Shown here piece by piece: positions 8,968-19,832 of a stretch of 38,688 nucleotides of DNA. The translations under genes were made by a program, and so were the position numbers. The notes under the pieces are model-generated. The model saw only the letters and a list, made by a program, of their open reading frames with translations. It was not told the origin of the DNA and searched no databases. Numbering within the stretch: the first letter of the stretch is position 1; every line of letters begins with the position of its first letter. This stretch comes from Bacteroidia bacterium (GTDB lineage: Bacteria > Bacteroidota > Bacteroidia > Cytophagales > Cyclobacteriaceae): positions 1 through 38,688 of the forward strand of contig JAUHYU010000048.1 of assembly GCA_030426345.1 (NCBI GenBank), written 5' to 3'.

Positions 8968-9936
8968 ATGGATCACCTATATGATACAATTCCTGTTTTG
9001 GATCTACAAGATTTTACTTCAGACGACGCAACCAAAAGGACTGCATTTGTCAAGACACTTGGCGAGGCATATACCAACATCGGGTTTGTTGCCATCAAAA
9101 ACCATGGATTGAGTGATGCTCTGTGCAAGGAGTTGTATACCAATGTGCAGGCTTTTTTTCAACTGGACGATGTTGTGAAACAAAAGTATGAGATAGAAGG
9201 ATTGTTTGGTCAGCGGGGATATACCGGCAAAGGAAAGGAACATGCCAAAGGTCGGGCTACTGGAGATTTGAAGGAATTCTACCATGTGGGGCAGGATAAA
9301 CCTCCTCACGATTTGCCAAGTACTGAATACCCATTAAATGTTTGGCCAGAAGAGCTCCCGGATTTTAAAACCAACACCCTTGAGGCATTTTCTATTCTGG
9401 AAAAGGCTGGAAAATCCATGCTGAAAGCCATTGCATTGTTTCTGGATTTGGAAGAAGATTATTTTGAGGAGAAGGTAGATAAGGGGAATTCCATCCTTAG
9501 AGCAATCCATTATTTTCCAATAGACGATCCTGACGAACTTCCCGATGAAGCCGTGAGGGCAGCTGAGCATGGCGATATAAATCTGATCACTTTGCTGATG
9601 GGAGCAAGTGCAGATGGGCTTCAGGTGTTGAGAAGGGATGGTAAATGGATTCCGATCACGGCATTGCCCGATCAGATCGTGGTAAATGTGGGTGATATGC
9701 TGGAACGACTAACCAATAAAAAATTGAAATCCACGATTCACAGAGTTGTGAATCCTCCGAAGGAACAAATGAAAAATTCACGGTTTAGCATTCCGTTTTT
9801 TATGCACCCGAGATCAGATATGGACCTCACTTGTCTGGATTCATGCATCGACGAGGGTCATCCAAAGCTGTTTAACGATATGACTGCAGGTGAATTTTTA
9901 AATGAACGATTGATAGAGCTTGGGTTGAAAAAATGA
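8968..9936 (+). CDS. 2-oxoglutarate/Fe(II)-dependent oxygenase, isopenicillin-N-synthase family
   Basis: 322 residues with the N-terminal DIOX_N region (IPVLDLQDFT...NIGFVAIKNHGL) and a C-terminal double-stranded beta helix. The iron ligands are visible: H201-x-D203 in AEHGDINLITLL and the distal H258 in STIHRVVNP. The 2-oxoglutarate-binding R-x-S is R272-F-S in SRFSIPFF. The insert DGLQVLRRDGKWIPI matches plant-like dioxygenases and bacterial relatives of IPNS. These enzymes hydroxylate or desaturate small molecules; the substrate here is not predictable. It stands alone between a minus-strand pair and icd. Confidence 0.88.
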   Translation: MDHLYDTIPVLDLQDFTSDDATKRTAFVKTLGEAYTNIGFVAIKNHGLSDALCKELYTNVQAFFQLDDVVKQKYEIEGLFGQRGYTGKGKEHAKGRATGDLKEFYHVGQDKPPHDLPSTEYPLNVWPEELPDFKTNTLEAFSILEKAGKSMLKAIALFLDLEEDYFEEKVDKGNSILRAIHYFPIDDPDELPDEAVRAAEHGDINLITLLMGASADGLQVLRRDGKWIPITALPDQIVVNVGDMLERLTNKKLKSTIHRVVNPPKEQMKNSRFSIPFFMHPRSDMDLTCLDSCIDEGHPKLFNDMTAGEFLNERLIELGLKK

Positions 9937-10084
9937 TTTTCTAACAAACTTGATCAGCACATCTATAGGTTTAGGTCGATTGGTCTCAGTACATTTGTGT
10001 CAACGCAGGGTAGAAAAGCCTTCAAAAATCCATGAACCCACTTTTTTAGTAATTGATGGGTTTTTTAAAACTACGGAAAATTGC

Positions 10085-10092
10085 TACTTTTG
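10085..10092 (+). promoter_or_regulatory. possible -7 promoter element for icd
   Basis: TACTTTTG at 10085-10092 matches the Bacteroidota -7 consensus TAnnTTTG and lies 33 bases before the icd start. A clear -33 TTG at the expected distance is not seen (only a T run near 10061-10066), so this is a moderate call. Confidence 0.4.
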
Positions 10093-10124
10093 TCCTCTTT
10101 TTAAACCACTCTAAAATTATATAA

Positions 10125-12353
<2,229 letters not shown>

Positions 12354-12378
12354 AGAGATAGCATATTGTAGATAACGA

Positions 12379-12406
12379 AGCCGGCGATTGCCGGCTTTTT
12401 TGTTTT
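12379..12406 (+). terminator. Rho-independent terminator of icd
   Basis: AGCCGGC, a short GATT loop and GCCGGCT form a GC-rich stem (12379-12396) followed directly by TTTTTTGTTTT. It starts 26 bases after the icd stop. Confidence 0.88.
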
Positions 12407-12535
12407 CGGATAAATTTAAAAAGCGGGTTAAATATGTTAGATTGGGTGGAAATAGGGTTATGCATATATACCTAGCTTATTCTCATATTAATGAAATTGA
12501 TTACTCCAACTTTGATGCTTTAATTGGCACAAAAA

Positions 12536-13098
12536 ATGACCAAATATTCAGCCCTACTTAAAAAATATAATTCTCCATCCACAATTCCATATTTTGAATT
12601 ACTACAAACAAATGAATGGAATGAGAAAAGAAATCACATTTTAAAACGGGATGGATTTGTTTGTCTTAAATGCGGCAAGACAGAGACAGAGTATGTTGAG
12701 GGATTAGGTCATATCTGGCTTCATATAAAAGAAAAAACTGAGACTGTGGCATTTAAAGAGGAAGTTGGTTTTAAAGAAGAGAATGTGACAACAGAGATGT
12801 ATTTTCATGAAAGTTCCAATAAACCATATCATTTGCATGTTCACCATAATTATTATGTGTTAAGCAATTTACCATGGGAATACCCTGATAATGCGTTAAT
12901 GACATTATGCAACTGGTGTCATTGGAAATTTCATGAAGAACATAAGGTGCCGTTTTACGAGACATTTGAAAACTAAAAAATCTTAACTATAATCCCTGTA
13001 CAAGATGCAACGGAGCTGGATGGTTCCCTGAATATAGACATATTCAAAGTGGAACATGTTTTCGTTGCAATGGTCTTAAATATGAAGAGATAATTTAG
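12536..13098 (+). pseudogene. HNH-type nuclease-like gene with C-terminal zinc ribbon, split by a frameshift
   Basis: The first part, from ATG 12536 (a TTG at 12524 is also in frame) to TAA 12974-12976, encodes about 146 residues: NEKRNHILKRDGFVCLKCG (CxxC), then LHVHHNYYVLSNLPWEYPDNAL and LCNWCHWKFHEEH, the layout of HNH endonuclease-like zinc folds. The coding sense then continues in another frame (12968-13098): K-L-K-N-L-N-Y-N-P, then CTRCNGAGW and CFRCNG, two CxxC knuckles of a zinc ribbon, ending at TAG 13096-13098. One more A in the run at 12969-12972 would join both parts into one protein of about 187 residues. The simplest reading is a single-base deletion in an A run, by mutation or assembly. 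The target is unknown. Confidence 0.7.
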
Positions 13099-13390
13099 CC
13101 TTAAAATGTACTTAAATTCTCTCTGACGCAAGTTTAGCGAAGCGTAACTTGTGCCAAACCACGAAACCAAACATGAAAAAGCCCCCAAAATCCATGAAAA
13201 GGATGCTTGAAAAAATGAACTAATAATCCTTGGTGTCATGGCAGTTTCTCGCGGATTGCGGCAATCTGTCAAATAATGGAGGAGGAGATGGCTTGTTTTG
13301 TTTCTTGATATATTTCAAAAGCATCTAAAATCCATTAGATTGGGAGGCAATAGGAAGAATTGCTATATTGTTGACACCCTAAATACCCGT
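13099..13390. other. intergenic stretch with one REP-like hairpin and one copy of the iterated motif
   Basis: No convincing gene. It holds a hairpin at 13125-13155 (GCAAGTT at 13128-13134 pairs with AACTTGT at 13146-13152, one wobble) and the motif AAAAAGCCCCC-AAAATCCATGAAAA around 13176-13199. A 16-codon frame beginning ATGAAAAAG over the motif is judged fortuitous. A near-copy of the motif (AAAAGCATCTAAAATCCATT) lies at about 13317-13334. Confidence 0.5.
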
Positions 13391-15634
13391 ATGAAGTTTA
13401 AATTATTTCTATCAATACTTGTTCTTGTGCAAACATGCATGTTCCTGAATTTGAAAGCACAGGGCTTGTTGATCAAAAGAGCGAGTACCCCAATTACGAT
13501 AGACGGCATCATGGATGAAGATGCTTGGGAGGAAGCCGATATTGCCGATGGATTCAACCAAATTTTCCCTTATGATAGTTCTGCAGCACTTACCCCCACA
13601 GAAGTGCGCATGACTTACGACGATGATTTCATTTATGTCATGGCCATCATGTACAGCGAAAATCCACATGACGTTGTGGTCTCATCTCTCCGGCGTGACT
13701 ATAAGGGAGATGCGTACGATGGTTTTACAGTAGTTCTGGATACCTATAAAGATAAGACAAATGCATTTGTATTCGGCCTTAATCCGTTTGGCGTTCAAAG
13801 GGAAGGGCTGATTACTAATGGGGGAAATTCATCAAGTAGCAATAACGGAGTGAGTAGTTTTTCGCTTACATGGGACAATAAATGGTATTCCGAAGCAAAA
13901 ATATACGATGAGTATTGGATTGCAGAAATGGCCATTCCATTTAAGACGATTAGATATAAAGAAAATATGGATTCGTGGCTGATTAACTTTTACCGAATAG
14001 ATAGCCATTATGAAGAAAAATCAACCTGGGCTCCCATACCTAGAAATTTAGAAGTGCTCAATCTGTCTTTTAACAAAGAATTGAAATGGGACAAACCGCT
14101 CCAGAATCCGGGTCAGAATATTTCGCTTATTCCATATATGGCAGTCAAAACCTCCAAAGATCATGAAGGACAAACACCCTCCCAGACAAAATTCAGCATT
14201 GGCGGCGATGCGAAAATTGCGCTTTCTTCCTCGCTGAATCTTGACCTCACAGTAAACCCGGATTTCTCTCAGGTTGAAACAGATCAACAAGTCACTAATC
14301 TGGATAGATTTGAAATCTATTTTCCAGAACAAAGACAGTTCTTCCTAGAAAACGCAGACTTGTTCGCTTCCTTCGGATCAAGTGATGCCAGACCTTTTTT
14401 TTCGAGAAGGATTGGAGTAGCCCGAGACACCTCTACCGGAACGAATATTATGAACCCACTATATTTTGGTGGAAGAATGAGTGGCAATATAAACAACAAG
14501 TGGCGTGTAGGTGTGATGTCCATACAGGCTGCTGAAGAAAAAGACATCAATCTGCCATCTACGAATTATACCGTTGCCTCTGTGCAGCATCGCATCGGAC
14601 AGAGATCGAATATTGCGGCAATGATCGTAAGCAAACAAGCATTTCAAGATTCTATCGGTGGAGATTTTACAACAAACCCTGCTGCCTGGAACAGGACTGT
14701 GGCAGTGGACTTGAATCTCGCAACCCCTGACGCTAAATGGAGCGGCAAGGGATACTATCATCACTCATTTGATCCGGATGGAATGGACTCTACTTTTTCT
14801 TATGGTGCTACTGCCAATTATCAGACCTACAGATGGCAAATCAACAGCGATTACCAGTCAATTGGAGCTAATTACAATCCGGAAGCAGGTTTTACACCCA
14901 GAACAGATTTCCATCAACTTCGCAGTACGGTCTACTACAATTTATATCCATCCAAAGGACCCATTCAATCCCATGCTCCTGGGTTCGATTTTGATGTATT
15001 GGGCAACAAGACGTATGGAAATACAGATTGGGACATCAACTTAAGGTATAGAATCGACTTCAGGAATACAGCCGAATTTAACATGAGCCTACGTAGGCAG
15101 TATATCTATTTATTTAGATCATTTGACCCCAGTGGAAGTGATGGACTCAAATTGCCGGAAGATTCAGAGTATGCATATAATTACATCGAAGCTGAATACA
15201 AATCTAGCAAGCGCAAATCTTTCTTTTATGAATTTAGTACAAAATCAGGACAGTATTTTAATGGGACGAGGGTGAATTTGGAAGGAACATTATCATATCG
15301 ATTCATTCCGTGGGCAGTGACCTCCGTTAATTTTGAATATAACCGGATCCGGCTACCAGAGCCTTACAATGATTCGAATCTATATCTAATAGGGCCAAAA
15401 TTTGATTTTACGTTTACCAAAAATATCTTCTGGACAACTTATATTCAATACAACAGCCAAATAAATAATATGAATGTAAATACAAGATTTCAATGGCGCT
15501 ATCAGCCTGTTTCTGATCTATATATTGTTTATACAGACAACTACTTTGCAGGAATTGATAACAGGTTCATAGATTTTAACCGACCAAAATTCAGGGCACT
15601 GGCGATCAAACTTACCTATTGGTTGAATCTTTAA
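13391..15634 (+). CDS. DUF5916 outer-membrane protein with N-terminal CBM9-like domain
   Basis: The frame is open from 13298, but ATG 13391 gives a proper signal peptide (MKFKLFLSILVLVQTCMFLN, ending LKAQG), so the protein has about 747 residues. Residues about 30-215 form a carbohydrate-binding family-9-like beta sandwich (ITIDGIMDEDAWEEADIADG, TEVRMTYDDDFIYVMAIMYS). The remainder is the DUF5916 region, with FSQVETDQQVTNLDRFEIYF near 300 followed by many amphipathic strands (YWLNL at the C-terminus), in keeping with a large outer-membrane barrel. The family is common in Bacteroidota and sometimes loosely annotated as hydrolase. A role in binding or passing a glycan or peptide is only an inference. 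Confidence 0.85.
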   Translation: MKFKLFLSILVLVQTCMFLNLKAQGLLIKRASTPITIDGIMDEDAWEEADIADGFNQIFPYDSSAALTPTEVRMTYDDDFIYVMAIMYSENPHDVVVSSLRRDYKGDAYDGFTVVLDTYKDKTNAFVFGLNPFGVQREGLITNGGNSSSSNNGVSSFSLTWDNKWYSEAKIYDEYWIAEMAIPFKTIRYKENMDSWLINFYRIDSHYEEKSTWAPIPRNLEVLNLSFNKELKWDKPLQNPGQNISLIPYMAVKTSKDHEGQTPSQTKFSIGGDAKIALSSSLNLDLTVNPDFSQVETDQQVTNLDRFEIYFPEQRQFFLENADLFASFGSSDARPFFSRRIGVARDTSTGTNIMNPLYFGGRMSGNINNKWRVGVMSIQAAEEKDINLPSTNYTVASVQHRIGQRSNIAAMIVSKQAFQDSIGGDFTTNPAAWNRTVAVDLNLATPDAKWSGKGYYHHSFDPDGMDSTFSYGATANYQTYRWQINSDYQSIGANYNPEAGFTPRTDFHQLRSTVYYNLYPSKGPIQSHAPGFDFDVLGNKTYGNTDWDINLRYRIDFRNTAEFNMSLRRQYIYLFRSFDPSGSDGLKLPEDSEYAYNYIEAEYKSSKRKSFFYEFSTKSGQYFNGTRVNLEGTLSYRFIPWAVTSVNFEYNRIRLPEPYNDSNLYLIGPKFDFTFTKNIFWTTYIQYNSQINNMNVNTRFQWRYQPVSDLYIVYTDNYFAGIDNRFIDFNRPKFRALAIKLTYWLNL

Positions 15635-15655
15635 AAGGACTCAAAATTCATGATT

Positions 15656-16219
15656 TTAACGGCTTATAAGCCCAAACCGGAAAGGTTTGCGTGCAGGGGT
15701 GAGCAGTGAGCTGCTGCTCACAAATCGCATGTCTTCAATCGTATAGAATGCGTTCGGGTTAAATTCATGGATGATGCTGATTACATCCTTGTTCACCTTC
15801 CGCTTCATGATGACGAAAAGCACGCCAACCTCACCATCCCGACCTTGCCCTGACACAGAAGTAACGGGATAGCCTTTTTCCCTGAGTTTATTTATGAGGT
15901 CGTCCGCACCCACTTTGGTAATTACCCTGATCAGTTCATACCCAAGAGCGAGTTTGCCCTCGATCAACATACCAATATATGTCCCCAATCCAAACCCTCC
16001 GGCATATCCCACATAAGCCAATGGATTGTCAAGGTGCACCATGATTCTGGTAATTGTCACCAGCCAGATAAGTGCTTGTACAAACCCAATCACCGGTGCC
16101 ATTTTCCGATAACCTTTCGTTACCAAAATAACCCGAATCGTGTCCATCGACACATCTACCACACGCGCCAATAATATAAATAGAGGGAGTATTACGTACT
16201 CAAACCAGTTGAAATCCAT
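15656..16219 (-). CDS. DUF2179/DUF5698 (UPF0316) membrane protein
   Basis: 187 residues. The N-terminal half carries three hydrophobic helices (YVILPLFILLARVVDVSMDT, PVIGFVQALIWLVTITRIMV, a glycine-rich AYVGYAGGFGLGTYIGMLI), matching the DUF5698 membrane part. The C-terminal soluble half (VITKVGADDLINKLREKGYPVTSV, GEVGVLFVIMKRKVNKDVISII, NPNAFYTIEDMRFVS) is a DUF2179 domain, a fold also attached to bacterial membrane proteins of unknown transport or sensing role. Its start codon overlaps a copy of the iterated motif (CATGGATTTC on the minus strand). It is on the same strand as uxuA, 127 bases downstream, and need not be functionally linked. Confidence 0.88.
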   Translation of the reverse strand: MDFNWFEYVILPLFILLARVVDVSMDTIRVILVTKGYRKMAPVIGFVQALIWLVTITRIMVHLDNPLAYVGYAGGFGLGTYIGMLIEGKLALGYELIRVITKVGADDLINKLREKGYPVTSVSGQGRDGEVGVLFVIMKRKVNKDVISIIHEFNPNAFYTIEDMRFVSSSSLLTPARKPFRFGLISR

Positions 16220-16346
16220 GAATTAAATATTTAATTTTTCTAATGTGAAACCGTAAAAATTTCAGTGTGCAAAATTACATTTATCCCAATGACACATCCA
16301 ATGAAAAGAATGGATAATTAAATTTTTAAAATTGACTCGGATTGAA

Positions 16347-17561
16347 TTATCCTTGGTTAAGAATCTTATCTTCCAAGGCCGACAATTCCTCTAATCCTTT
16401 GATTCTACCATAATAAGGATAACCTGGGTTGGCATGGACTTTTAGGTCTTTTTGCAGCTTCAATCCATGATCAGGACGCATGGGAATTTGATGGTTTTGA
16501 TCACCTGAAATTTGTCTGCGTGTCATTTCTGCATGTAGCAATCGGATGATCTGTTCTATGTCTGCCCCGCCTTCCAAATGACCGGACTCACAAAAGCTTC
16601 CTTTTTCATCCAAGATTGTTGTGTTACGGAGGTGCGCGAAATGAACTCTGCTGCCAAGACTTTTTAAAAACGCTATAAGGTCATTATCTGCTCTGGAAGA
16701 AAGTGATCCGCTACAAAAAGTAATGCCATTGGACGGCGATAGCTGCTGCTCCATAATCCATTGAAAATCCTCAAGCGTGCCGGCAATGCGGGGCAGTCCA
16801 AGAACCGGAAACGGAGGATCATCAGGATGTAGGCACATTTGAATGCCAAATTCTTCAGCAACAGGTACGATTTCATGTAGAAAATGAAGGAGATTTTCAC
16901 GCAAAGTATTTGTATCTACTTCGCAGTACAATTCCAATCTTCTCAAAAATTCCTTTTTATAATCCAGCACATTACCGACTCCTCCGTCAATAAATCCTTG
17001 CGTGACCACAATGATATTATGCGCCAAGGTTTCCTTTTTTCGCTCATCCATTTTGCTGTATAATTTCTCAGCTTGGTCTAGAAGACTATCTGGATAATCG
17101 TGGGCGGCATTGGGCCGTGGTAGGATAAATACGTCGAAGGCAACAAATGTGGGGTAGTCAAAAAGCATGGAAATTCCATGGTTTTTCCATGGATATTCGA
17201 GGTCGGTGCGTACCCAATCTATCACAGGCATAAAGTTGTAACACACTTTTGTTACTCCGCATTTTCCCAGATTGGCAAGACTTTGTTTGTAGTGTCGGAT
17301 GATTGATTCGCGGTCGGGACCATTGTACTTGATCTGCTCATGCACAGGAAGACTTTCTACTACAGACCAAGTAAATCCATGTTTTTTAAGTAGGGATAGG
17401 CGTTTTTGGATTTCATCGATTTCCCAAACTTCTCCATTGGGAATGTGGTGCAATGCAGTCACAATGCCTTTTGCAGAAGTTTTTTGAATGGCCTCCAAGG
17501 TTATTGGATCGGCAGGGCCAAACCATCTCCATGATTGTAAAAAGCGCAGCTGCTCCATCAC
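16347..17561 (-). CDS. uxuA: mannonate dehydratase
   Basis: 404 residues, full length for UxuA, which dehydrates D-mannonate to 2-keto-3-deoxy-D-gluconate (KDG) with a divalent metal in a TIM barrel. Family signatures are WRWFGPADPITLEAIQ at the N-terminus, CYNFMPVIDWVRTDL, the metal-binding LHPDDPPFPVLGLPRI, NGITFCSGSLSSRADND, VHFAHLRN, and the C-terminal MRPDHG motif. It overlaps the preceding SDR gene by four bases (ATGA), so the two are translationally coupled. Their position next to a lyase-rich polysaccharide locus places them in uronate catabolism. Uronate isomerase and KDG kinase/aldolase are not in the window. Confidence 0.96.
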   Translation of the reverse strand: MMEQLRFLQSWRWFGPADPITLEAIQKTSAKGIVTALHHIPNGEVWEIDEIQKRLSLLKKHGFTWSVVESLPVHEQIKYNGPDRESIIRHYKQSLANLGKCGVTKVCYNFMPVIDWVRTDLEYPWKNHGISMLFDYPTFVAFDVFILPRPNAAHDYPDSLLDQAEKLYSKMDERKKETLAHNIIVVTQGFIDGGVGNVLDYKKEFLRRLELYCEVDTNTLRENLLHFLHEIVPVAEEFGIQMCLHPDDPPFPVLGLPRIAGTLEDFQWIMEQQLSPSNGITFCSGSLSSRADNDLIAFLKSLGSRVHFAHLRNTTILDEKGSFCESGHLEGGADIEQIIRLLHAEMTRRQISGDQNHQIPMRPDHGLKLQKDLKVHANPGYPYYGRIKGLEELSALEDKILNQG

Positions 17562-18373
17562 ACGCCACTAAATGAACTGAAGCCGCCATCTACAGGGATT
17601 ACTGTTCCTGTCACGAATTTAGAGGCATCACTAGCTAGAAAATGCACGATTCCGTTGAGCTCTTTTGGATCGCCAAATCTCGACATTGGGGTATTTGCAA
17701 TGATCTTTTTAGACCTATCAGTATAGTTGCCATCATCATCAAGTAGCACTGCTTTGTTTTGTTTGCTAATAAAAAAACCCGGAGAAATAGCATTGACGCG
17801 GATACCATCTCCAAATTTTGTAGCAACTTCCATTGCCATCCATTTTGTAAAAATATCAATGCTTGCTTTTGCCATGCTGTAGCCTAAAACTCTTGTGATC
17901 GATTGCGTAGAAGCCATGGAAGAAATATTGATAATGCTTCCAAACCCTTGCTCGGCCATAAGCTTACCGATGATCATCGTAGGAATCACCGTGCCAAAGA
18001 GGTTTAAATCCATGGTTTTACGAATGCTTTCGACAGGCGCATCAAAGATTGTTTGGTCTGGTGTCAGCACGGTTCCTGGTACGTGCCCTCCAGCAGCATT
18101 GACTAGTACATCAATTTTACCCCACTTTTGCAAGACTGTCTTCATGGATTTTTCGATGTTTTTTTCATCCAAAACATCTACTTCTACTGCCATGGCTTGA
18201 AGACCGGATGCATTCAGAGCATCTGCTTTTTTATTGGCTGCACTTCCAGTTTTATAAGTGAAAACTACCTTAGCGCCTGCTTGAGCCATGCTTTCGCCCA
18301 TAGAGCCACCAATGAGCCCCGATCCGCCAGTGACGAAAATAACCTTGTCCTTTATGTCTGAAGATGTATTCAT
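17558..18373 (-). CDS. SDR-family oxidoreductase, probable D-fructuronate reductase (D-mannonate oxidoreductase)
   Basis: 271 residues of a classical short-chain dehydrogenase: cofactor loop VTGGSGLIGGSMGE near 15-28, VNAAGG near 91-96, the catalytic Ser in NISSMAS and the Y-S-M-A-K active-site pair near 164-168, and a C-terminal VTGTVIPVDGGFSSFSGV. The enzyme expected to feed UxuA is the NAD-linked fructuronate reductase. The classic UxuB is a larger long-chain polyol dehydrogenase, but many Bacteroidota pair uxuA with an SDR of this kind. The four-base overlap with uxuA supports that role. The reaction itself is inferred from the context. The start codon lies within the motif AAATCCATGAA. 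Confidence 0.88.
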   Translation of the reverse strand: MNTSSDIKDKVIFVTGGSGLIGGSMGESMAQAGAKVVFTYKTGSAANKKADALNASGLQAMAVEVDVLDEKNIEKSMKTVLQKWGKIDVLVNAAGGHVPGTVLTPDQTIFDAPVESIRKTMDLNLFGTVIPTMIIGKLMAEQGFGSIINISSMASTQSITRVLGYSMAKASIDIFTKWMAMEVATKFGDGIRVNAISPGFFISKQNKAVLLDDDGNYTDRSKKIIANTPMSRFGDPKELNGIVHFLASDASKFVTGTVIPVDGGFSSFSGV

Positions 18374-18415
18374 GGATTTATCGGGCTTTTTAAGATGATT
18401 ATTAAATCTTCAATA

Positions 18416-18444
18416 CGAAAGTAGTAAATCCGCGTGTAGATCAA
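18416..18444 (-). promoter_or_regulatory. possible promoter of the SDR-uxuA operon
   Basis: On the minus strand TTG (18444-18442) is followed after 18 bases by TACTTTCG (18423-18416), one mismatch from the Bacteroidota TAnnTTTG -7 element. The spacing is normal. It lies about 43 bases upstream of the SDR start. Confidence 0.45.
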
Positions 18445-18655
18445 TATGTCAATTTATAAAAATGTCCATTATTAGCGAAGCTTAAAAACCGTCATTTTTC
18501 CATGAAAGTCTGTGAGAACGAGTTTTAATAAGTGATTTGAGGGGGATTGTGTTATCAACAGTTCGAACCTCAATATTCAGAATTAAAAAAAATATAAACC
18601 TTGAGTGGGGGTAAGATGGGTTACGATTCGTAATAATACATAACAAGGCAAAGTA

Positions 18656-19702
18656 ATGAAAAATAGCTACGACAAGGTTTTTCTTAAACGATATATGCAA
18701 GGAGATATATCTAAGGAGGAGTATGATGAATTTAAAAAATGGTTAGATAATCCGGATAGGGATACTGATTGGGCAAGAGAGGTTTGGGACGAATCTGATA
18801 ATGAAAAAGATGTGTTGCTGGGAGCTAGGGAGAAAATATTCCAGAATTTGCTGGACAGCACGTTGGATGGGCATATGCCCAATAAAAAAAAGCAGCTTTC
18901 AGATACCGTAAATAATTACTGGTACAAAAGTATTTTTAGGAATTATCCTTTTCTAAGATATGCTGCAATAATCACACTTTTAATAATCCCTTTGTTACTT
19001 TTCAAATCCATCGCAATAGAAAATTCAGAACCTCAGCGAGTTCAGTATAAAGTTAAAAAAACACATAACGGTCAGCATTTAACTTTCAGGCTGGAAGATG
19101 GCACGAAAATAACGCTCAATGCAAACAGTAGTTTGCGTTACCCAAGGCACTTTACCGATTCTTCAAGGCGTGTTACACTAAAGGGAGAGGCATTTTTTGA
19201 AGTAGCAAAGGATGCTAAACGACCATTTTCGGTAGTTAGCGGAGACGTAACCACAACTGCATTGGGAACTTCATTTAATATTCAGTTGGCCGAAGAAAAG
19301 CAAATTACCAAAGTATCGTTGATTACCGGTTTAGTAGCGGTGGAAATGCAGACAGATACCGTGATCAGTCTAATTAACCTTTTGCCTGGAGAGCAATTGG
19401 TCTATACAAATGATAGCTTATTCCAAAAGCAAAAATTTAACCCATTGGCCATTTCTTCATGGAAAGATGGGATTATATATTTTGAGCAAGCGAGTATTGA
19501 CGAAATAGTGAACACTTTAGAAACTTGGTATGATGTTGAAATATTTATTAAGCGCAGTGCTAAATTCAATAGATTCAAGTCATGGACTTATTCAGGTAAA
19601 TTTGAAAATCAAAGCCTTGAGAATGTGCTGAGGGGGATTAGTTATGTTAAGGATTGTTCTTTTGAAATTGAAGGTAAAAAAATAAAACTCATGTTAAACT
19701 AA
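18656..19702 (+). CDS. FecR-type anti-sigma factor
   Basis: 348 residues. The N-terminal cytoplasmic part (KVFLKRYMQGDISKEEYDEF) binds an ECF sigma factor in this family. One membrane helix lies at about 101-121 (RYAAIITLLIIPLLLFKSIA), then a periplasmic FecR domain near 130-235 (FRLEDGTKITLNANSSLRYP, GEAFFEVAKDAKRPFSV, TALGTSFNI) and a C-terminal DUF4974 region (about 275-345) that meets the STN domain of the cognate transporter. The susC gene next to it does encode an STN domain, so this is a cell-surface signalling trio. No ECF sigma gene is present directly upstream, where it usually lies. It probably controls its own locus. Confidence 0.9.
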   Translation: MKNSYDKVFLKRYMQGDISKEEYDEFKKWLDNPDRDTDWAREVWDESDNEKDVLLGAREKIFQNLLDSTLDGHMPNKKKQLSDTVNNYWYKSIFRNYPFLRYAAIITLLIIPLLLFKSIAIENSEPQRVQYKVKKTHNGQHLTFRLEDGTKITLNANSSLRYPRHFTDSSRRVTLKGEAFFEVAKDAKRPFSVVSGDVTTTALGTSFNIQLAEEKQITKVSLITGLVAVEMQTDTVISLINLLPGEQLVYTNDSLFQKQKFNPLAISSWKDGIIYFEQASIDEIVNTLETWYDVEIFIKRSAKFNRFKSWTYSGKFENQSLENVLRGISYVKDCSFEIEGKKIKLMLN

Positions 19703-19740
19703 AAAAAACATCATATGGTATAAAAAAGGCAACAAAAAAA

Positions 19741-19789
19741 GGTGACCAAAAAGTAATCATGTTGGCGCATATACACTTTTTGGTACACC
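19741..19789 (+). promoter_or_regulatory. long inverted repeat in the fecR-susC leader
   Basis: GGTGACCAAAAAGT (19741-19754) and ACTTTTTGGTACACC (19775-19789) are reverse complements apart from one A facing TA, with a 20-base loop. There is no following T tract. It sits in the 121-base gap before susC, so it could be an mRNA leader structure or a two-half operator; neither is proven. Confidence 0.5.
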
Positions 19790-19832
19790 AGATGATTAAT
19801 CAATTATTCAATTAATTAACTAAATGCAAATT

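Noticed and set aside
13174-13224. 16-codon frame starting ATGAAAAAG over a motif copy
   Set aside because: It is explained by the iterated motif itself; no other coding evidence.
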